Shown here piece after piece: positions 3,404 to 7,268 of a stretch of DNA of 7,268 nucleotides. The position numbers were made by a program, and so were the translations under genes. Each line of letters starts with the position of its first letter. Position 1 is the first letter of the stretch. The stretch is taken from contig JAWXBI010000039.1 of NCBI GenBank assembly GCA_034439915.1, positions 1 to 7,268 on the forward strand, in the 5' to 3' direction. This DNA comes from JADJLQ01 sp034439915. GTDB lineage: Bacteria; Bacteroidota; Bacteroidia; Chitinophagales; Saprospiraceae. The notes below the pieces were generated by a model that was not told the DNA's origin, ran no database searches, and worked only from the letters and a program-made list of their open reading frames with translations.

Positions 3404-5767
3404 CTACTCCACCACAATCTCATCGATCAACATATAAGCCGGACGACCTGCACCCGGATGCCAACCCGGTGTGTTTCCTATACTAATGGCTTTGACTTTG
3501 ATATAGCGGGCATTTTTTGGAGAAAATTCACTGATAAAGTCCCTTTGTTGGCCACCATACTGATCAATCGGTAAAGTATTGTCAATTGCACCGGCCAATT
3601 CGAAAGTTGTACCGTCGAGAGAAGTATAATATTCTACCCTTTTAGGCATCAGCCTCAACCAAAACCCGTATTGATAATAGGCCGATTCGATCCGTTTGAC
3701 AGGCTTCTCATCCTCCAGGTCAACGATAACTTCCAGGTCCTGGCCCGGGAAGGCCAACCAATTATAAGCGTAATCGTGGCTGCCGCGTATCCCATCGGTG
3801 AGCATTTGGTATGCATTCGCAGCCAGCTTGCTCGAATCAGGACTTATAAATTTTATTTTTTTGCCATAGGCCAGATGTTCTTTCATGCCTTGCGACAACA
3901 GGCGGTACATGGCCATCCGGTATTCTTCGGGTGAAGTACTCCATTCCTTTACACGGGTTACTCCCTGGCGTATGCACAAATCAGTAAAAGGATCGATCAT
4001 AGCCCGGATTTCGGTTTTGGGTACCCACTGATTATTTTGTTTTTCAAAAATTCCATGTTCACCTGTCCAGTTTTTTTTCGCCTGTTCGAAATAAGCAAAT
4101 TGAATTGGTATCCTGGCGATACGCACCCTTTCCAATATCACTGCCGAATCGGCCACCGCCTTTTCTGCAGCATCAAATAAGGCATTATACTGCGTCATTA
4201 GTTCCGGTGTCAGATAACTGGTCGACGCTTCATTGGGGCTGCCAAATATGCGTAAGGGTTTGCCGGACTTTAGTAAAGCGTCCCGCATCAGATCGATGTA
4301 TTTTTTTATTAAACCTCCTGCTGCTCCATAATATCCACGGAGAAAATCATTCATCAGGCTATCGGCATTGAGGTTGGGATTCCACATTAATTTTGAAATC
4401 ATATAGGCACGGAGTTCGGCAAACTCTCCTCCTACTTCCCGGTTACCCTGTTCAAACATGGAGTTTACTCCGTGAGCCGCAAAAAATTGAAGATTGGGCT
4501 GCAACACGTGAAGATTAGGAAAAGGGCTGAGCAAATTCGGGAATTGGATCACATAATCCCAGATGATAATATCCTTGGCAATCCTGCCCCAGTCTTTTAG
4601 GTCCTGCACAAAATCTGCACTGGCGGTATCTTCTGTGAGGGGTTTGTCCCGGAATGCTTCTATACTGCACAACATGATATTGACATTTTCTGCAGGCCTG
4701 AGCGTCCGTGGTGCATGGCGTCCATATTCATAGGCCAGCGTTGAAATCATTTTATCCGGAAATTCTTTAGCTACCTGGTTAACAAACCGGATAATGGATC
4801 CGGAAGGTGAGCCTTCTTCATCATCTATCGCCTTGCATTGACTGCAGGTGCAATAATCCTTATTGTCATTTTGGCTTACGGACCAGTATCGTGCCCCAGG
4901 ATTTTTAGCGATGATACGGCGGAGGTTTTGAATGGATATAGACAATACCTCCGGATTTGAAAGACAAGGTTGGGTCGGGATCCTTTTACCTCTTACTTCT
5001 GCATAATATTCAGGATGTGCGGTATAATGGATATCCGGCGGAAGCAGCGCATTAAACGTATGCACCCACATCCCCCATTCCGGGCGCCCGCCTTTTTCAT
5101 CGTGATCCAATTTGTGCCAATCTATATATTCCGCATCCCAGGTTACCTTGTAATGGGTATCACGGAATCCAATGACAGGAACCTGCAGATCCTCAATAAC
5201 CCCCAGGCCAATACTATCCATTTTCGGGACGATTTTTACTTTTGGGCTATATAGGCGACAACCCAAATAGGATTCCAGAAAAGTATACACTCCGTATAAG
5301 GTGCCTTTTTCATTTCCACCTGCAATGATCAGTCTGGTGCTGTCCGTTCGGATCAGGAAGCCGTCCTCCTTTAAGGTGTTGAGGTTGATCGGGCGGCTTA
5401 ATTCGTCGAGTCGTTCGTTTTGGCCCAATACGATTTCATAAACACTGGTACTTTGATTCGATTTAATTATGGGTAACACCGCCCCGGATATCCTGATTAA
5501 ATAATCCTGCAACAGGAGGGCCGCTTTTTCTTCACTGGATGTTGGGTGCTCGGGTACGACTATTCGATATAAGCTGTTACCTCCTTTTGCCAGCAAGACC
5601 TTAGGTTGAATAACAGTGTTGTGGGTTAGTGGTACGGGAATGGTTTTATTTTTCCTTGGTTTGTTTTGCCCATGGAGCGGTAAAATCAGAAGAACGGTGA
5701 GTACAAAAGTCAAACCATAACTAAACGCTTTACATACAAATAATAAACTATTCGTGACTCGATACAT
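3404..5767 (-). CDS. Exported DUF4838-family putative glycoside hydrolase
   Basis: This complete 787-residue protein has a signal peptide at 1-33 (core YGLTFVLTVLLILPL, cleavage HG-Q34), so it is exported. Residues about 55-175 resemble the small alpha/beta domain found in front of GH67/GH20-type catalytic barrels (YRIVVPE, EEKAALLLQDYL, DGFLIRTD, GTLYGVYTFLES). Residues about 200-480 are the DUF4838 core, with the hallmark YWSVSQNDNKDYCTCSQC (294-311), EEGSPSGS (317-324), AYEYGR (345-350), IIIWDY (400-405) and MFEQGN (437-442). Residues about 645-787 resemble a galactose-binding-like (F5/8 type C) domain: LTDGIRGS, DLEVIVDL, KRVEYYTSLDG, ARYIKVKA. The family is taken to be a carbohydrate hydrolase by its architecture; I know no certain reaction. 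Carboxylates near QND and EEG are candidate catalytic residues, and C306/C308/C311 could bind metal. It follows the sulfatase gene by 68 bp on the same strand, suggesting shared transcription and a sulfated-glycan substrate. Confidence 0.9.
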   Translation of the reverse strand: MYRVTNSLLFVCKAFSYGLTFVLTVLLILPLHGQNKPRKNKTIPVPLTHNTVIQPKVLLAKGGNSLYRIVVPEHPTSSEEKAALLLQDYLIRISGAVLPIIKSNQSTSVYEIVLGQNERLDELSRPINLNTLKEDGFLIRTDSTRLIIAGGNEKGTLYGVYTFLESYLGCRLYSPKVKIVPKMDSIGLGVIEDLQVPVIGFRDTHYKVTWDAEYIDWHKLDHDEKGGRPEWGMWVHTFNALLPPDIHYTAHPEYYAEVRGKRIPTQPCLSNPEVLSISIQNLRRIIAKNPGARYWSVSQNDNKDYCTCSQCKAIDDEEGSPSGSIIRFVNQVAKEFPDKMISTLAYEYGRHAPRTLRPAENVNIMLCSIEAFRDKPLTEDTASADFVQDLKDWGRIAKDIIIWDYVIQFPNLLSPFPNLHVLQPNLQFFAAHGVNSMFEQGNREVGGEFAELRAYMISKLMWNPNLNADSLMNDFLRGYYGAAGGLIKKYIDLMRDALLKSGKPLRIFGSPNEASTSYLTPELMTQYNALFDAAEKAVADSAVILERVRIARIPIQFAYFEQAKKNWTGEHGIFEKQNNQWVPKTEIRAMIDPFTDLCIRQGVTRVKEWSTSPEEYRMAMYRLLSQGMKEHLAYGKKIKFISPDSSKLAANAYQMLTDGIRGSHDYAYNWLAFPGQDLEVIVDLEDEKPVKRIESAYYQYGFWLRLMPKRVEYYTSLDGTTFELAGAIDNTLPIDQYGGQQRDFISEFSPKNARYIKVKAISIGNTPGWHPGAGRPAYMLIDEIVVE

Positions 5768-5829
5768 ATTAAAACAGTTTAAAAATCCAATACTAAAAAT
5801 TTCCTGAGCAACCTAAAGTCGCTTAAAAA

Positions 5830-5844
5830 ATTGAATCATTCAAT
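5830..5844 (-). promoter_or_regulatory. A/T-rich palindrome centred on the sulfatase stop codon
   Basis: ATTGAATGATTCAAT on the minus strand is a 7+1+7 perfect palindrome, and the sulfatase TGA occupies its centre. As RNA it can form a 6-bp stem AUUGAA/UUCAAU with UGA in the loop, followed by a run of Us. The stem is A/U-only, so any termination would be weak; partial attenuation between the sulfatase and DUF4838 genes, or mere chance, are both possible. Confidence 0.35.
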
Positions 5845-7268
5845 CCTCCCAATCTTCCTTCGGTTGTTTCCATTCCGCTTCGTCAGGTTGTCTCCCAGAT
5901 CTTCTCTCGCAATTTCTGCCACTTCCTGTAACTCTTTTACTTTTTCGGGAAAAAGTTTTTGTACATCGTAATCTTCTCCTGGATCACTCCGGAGGTTGTA
6001 CAATCCCTGCGGATACGGATGTCCATTCAGTCGAGGTCCGGGAAAACCATCTTGCCCTGCCAATTGATTTGAATAGGAATGCCCGCCATGAGCCAGGACC
6101 AGCTTCCAGTTATCTTTGCGAACGGCTTGAAGGTCGTTTTCAAAATAATAATAATAAAAATATTTTCTGGGCTGACTATCTGTTTTTCCTTCCAGCAACG
6201 CCAACACATTAATCCCATCAATGGGTAGCCTGGGTAATTCCAGCTGGCAAATGGACGCCAAAGTAGGTAATAAATCAATGGTAGAAACCAGTTGGTTGCA
6301 TACCTGGCCTGCCGCTATTGATCCCTTCCAATTCATGATACACGGCACCCTCATTCCCCCTTCAAACGAGACCCCTTTTCCTTCCCTTAATCCTCCTGTA
6401 GAACCTGCATGGTTACCAAAATTTAACCAGGGGCCATTATCACTGGCAAAAATTACCAGGGTCTTTTTATCCAATTTCAACGCTTTCAACGTTTTGATGA
6501 CCTCACCGGCAGACCAATCCATTTCCATCATTACATCCCCATACAATCCTTGTTTGCTTTTCCCTTTAAATGTTGAGGATGCATTGATTGGGACGTGAGG
6601 CATATGGTGGGGCAGATAAAGGAAGAATGGTTTCTCTTTATTTTTAGTGATGAACTGGACTGCTCTTTCTGTCAATCTGCGGGTTAGTTGGCCTTGTTGC
6701 TCCAGGGTACTGATGATTTCCTTTTTTTCATTTCCTTCCATCAGGTACATTGGAGGAAACCTGGATGAGGCTTGATCGGGAAGGGCTGGTTTACCGTTAT
6801 ACCATACTGGCCACATGTCATTAGAATAGGGGATTCCAAAATATTCATCAAATCCATGTTGTAAAGGGAGAAAAGCATGTTGATCGCCAAGGTGCCATTT
6901 TCCAAAAATACCTGTGGTGTATTTTTTTTCTTTAAACATTTCTGCCAGGGTAGTCTCCCCGGTATTCAATCCTACTTTACTATTGGGAAATAATGCCCCG
7001 GAAAATCCTATCCGGTTTGGATAACACCCTGTCAATAATGCTGCCCTGGAAGCAGAACACACCGCCTGAGCAGTCATAAAATTGGTAAAACGGATGCCCT
7101 CCATGGCCAATTGATCCAGGTTTGGGGTCCGATATTCCAAAGCTCCGTAACAACTGAGGTCACCATAACCCAGATCATCCATAAAAATCAGGACGACATT
7201 TGGTGTGGTTGTTTTTTTTGCACGGTGGCCAAAGGCTAATGAAAGAGCCAATGCAAATCCGAGACCCA
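5836..7268 (-). CDS. Exported S1-family (formylglycine) sulfatase, 5' end outside the window
   Basis: The enzyme hydrolyses sulfate esters, here probably on a polysaccharide outside the cytoplasm. The frame is open to the right edge: the upstream codons read GLGFALALSLAFG, the core of a signal peptide, so the true start is beyond 7268 and the TTG at 7249-7251 is not it. About 476 residues are visible. Landmarks in order are FMDDLGYGD (metal-binding Asp pair, codons 7174-7179), CSASRAALLTG (the Cys converted to formylglycine, codon 7057-7059), GKWHLG (Lys and His, codons 6898-6900 and 6892-6894), PHHMPHVP, SDNGPW (metal-binding Asp-Asn, 6436-6441) and GGLREGKG. All catalytic elements are intact, with Ala in place of the commoner Pro in CxPxR, which the consensus allows. 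Length and motifs fit arylsulfatase A/GALNS-like members; the exact subfamily and substrate cannot be set. The Cys needs a maturating enzyme encoded elsewhere. Confidence 0.95.
   Translation of the reverse strand, partial: GLGFALALSLAFGHRAKKTTTPNVVLIFMDDLGYGDLSCYGALEYRTPNLDQLAMEGIRFTNFMTAQAVCSASRAALLTGCYPNRIGFSGALFPNSKVGLNTGETTLAEMFKEKKYTTGIFGKWHLGDQHAFLPLQHGFDEYFGIPYSNDMWPVWYNGKPALPDQASSRFPPMYLMEGNEKKEIISTLEQQGQLTRRLTERAVQFITKNKEKPFFLYLPHHMPHVPINASSTFKGKSKQGLYGDVMMEMDWSAGEVIKTLKALKLDKKTLVIFASDNGPWLNFGNHAGSTGGLREGKGVSFEGGMRVPCIMNWKGSIAAGQVCNQLVSTIDLLPTLASICQLELPRLPIDGINVLALLEGKTDSQPRKYFYYYYFENDLQAVRKDNWKLVLAHGGHSYSNQLAGQDGFPGPRLNGHPYPQGLYNLRSDPGEDYDVQKLFPEKVKELQEVAEIAREDLGDNLTKRNGNNRRKIGRIE

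Noticed and set aside
3671..6598. Plus-strand open frames at 3671, 4105, 4970 and 6221, and a minus-strand frame at 6027-6278
   Set aside because: All overlap the DUF4838 or sulfatase genes in other frames, and those two have full sets of family motifs.
7249..7251. TTG as the sulfatase start
   Set aside because: The frame continues to the window edge with signal-peptide residues, so the real start lies outside.

Overview
The window looks like a piece of a Bacteroidota genome, probably from a free-living polysaccharide degrader (Saprospiria, Cytophagia or a relative). The evidence is signal peptides that end in a short residue followed by Gln (SA-Q, LA-Q, SG-Q, HG-Q), A/T-rich start regions without a clear Shine-Dalgarno, a DUF4838 protein beside an S1 sulfatase, and intergenic purine-rich short repeats. 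No marker gene fixes the genus.

Layout. The left edge (1-51, minus) holds the first 17 codons of an ISL3-type transposase. It is followed by about 575 bp of non-coding DNA with a duplicated 13-bp motif, a perfect 14-bp hairpin and a degenerate heptamer array. Positions 628-1275 encode a secreted, outer-membrane-barrel-like protein broken by one in-frame TAA. A second heptamer array follows, and then 1386-1694 (minus) is the decayed C-terminal end of a GH95-like glycosidase carrying two frameshifts. So the left 1.7 kb is a mutational graveyard next to a mobile element. Two intact genes for small, exported, Arg-rich low-complexity proteins follow on the plus strand (1866-2480 and 2644-2955), separated by a strong terminator (2518-2551). 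Positions 2956-3403 are a convergent intergenic region with a GNRA-loop palindrome, a plus-strand terminator and a hexanucleotide array interrupted by another palindrome. The right half is a minus-strand pair: a sulfatase, cut by the window edge (5836-7268), then a DUF4838 protein (3404-5767), 68 bp apart and probably cotranscribed.

How the genes fit together. The sulfatase and the DUF4838 protein are both exported and look like two steps in breaking down a sulfated glycan: the sulfatase removes sulfate esters, and the DUF4838 protein is a putative glycosidase with a C-terminal sugar-binding-like domain. The GH95-like remnant suggests the locus once held at least one more glycosidase. No SusC/SusD pair, regulator or sulfatase-maturating enzyme is in view.

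I see no clearly new multi-gene system. The most distinctive items are a run of 16 aromatic-led pentapeptides in the 204-residue secreted protein, the repair-by-eye reconstruction of two pseudogenes, and the short repeat and palindrome families in the intergenic DNA. Family assignments rest on recognised motifs only; no search was run.
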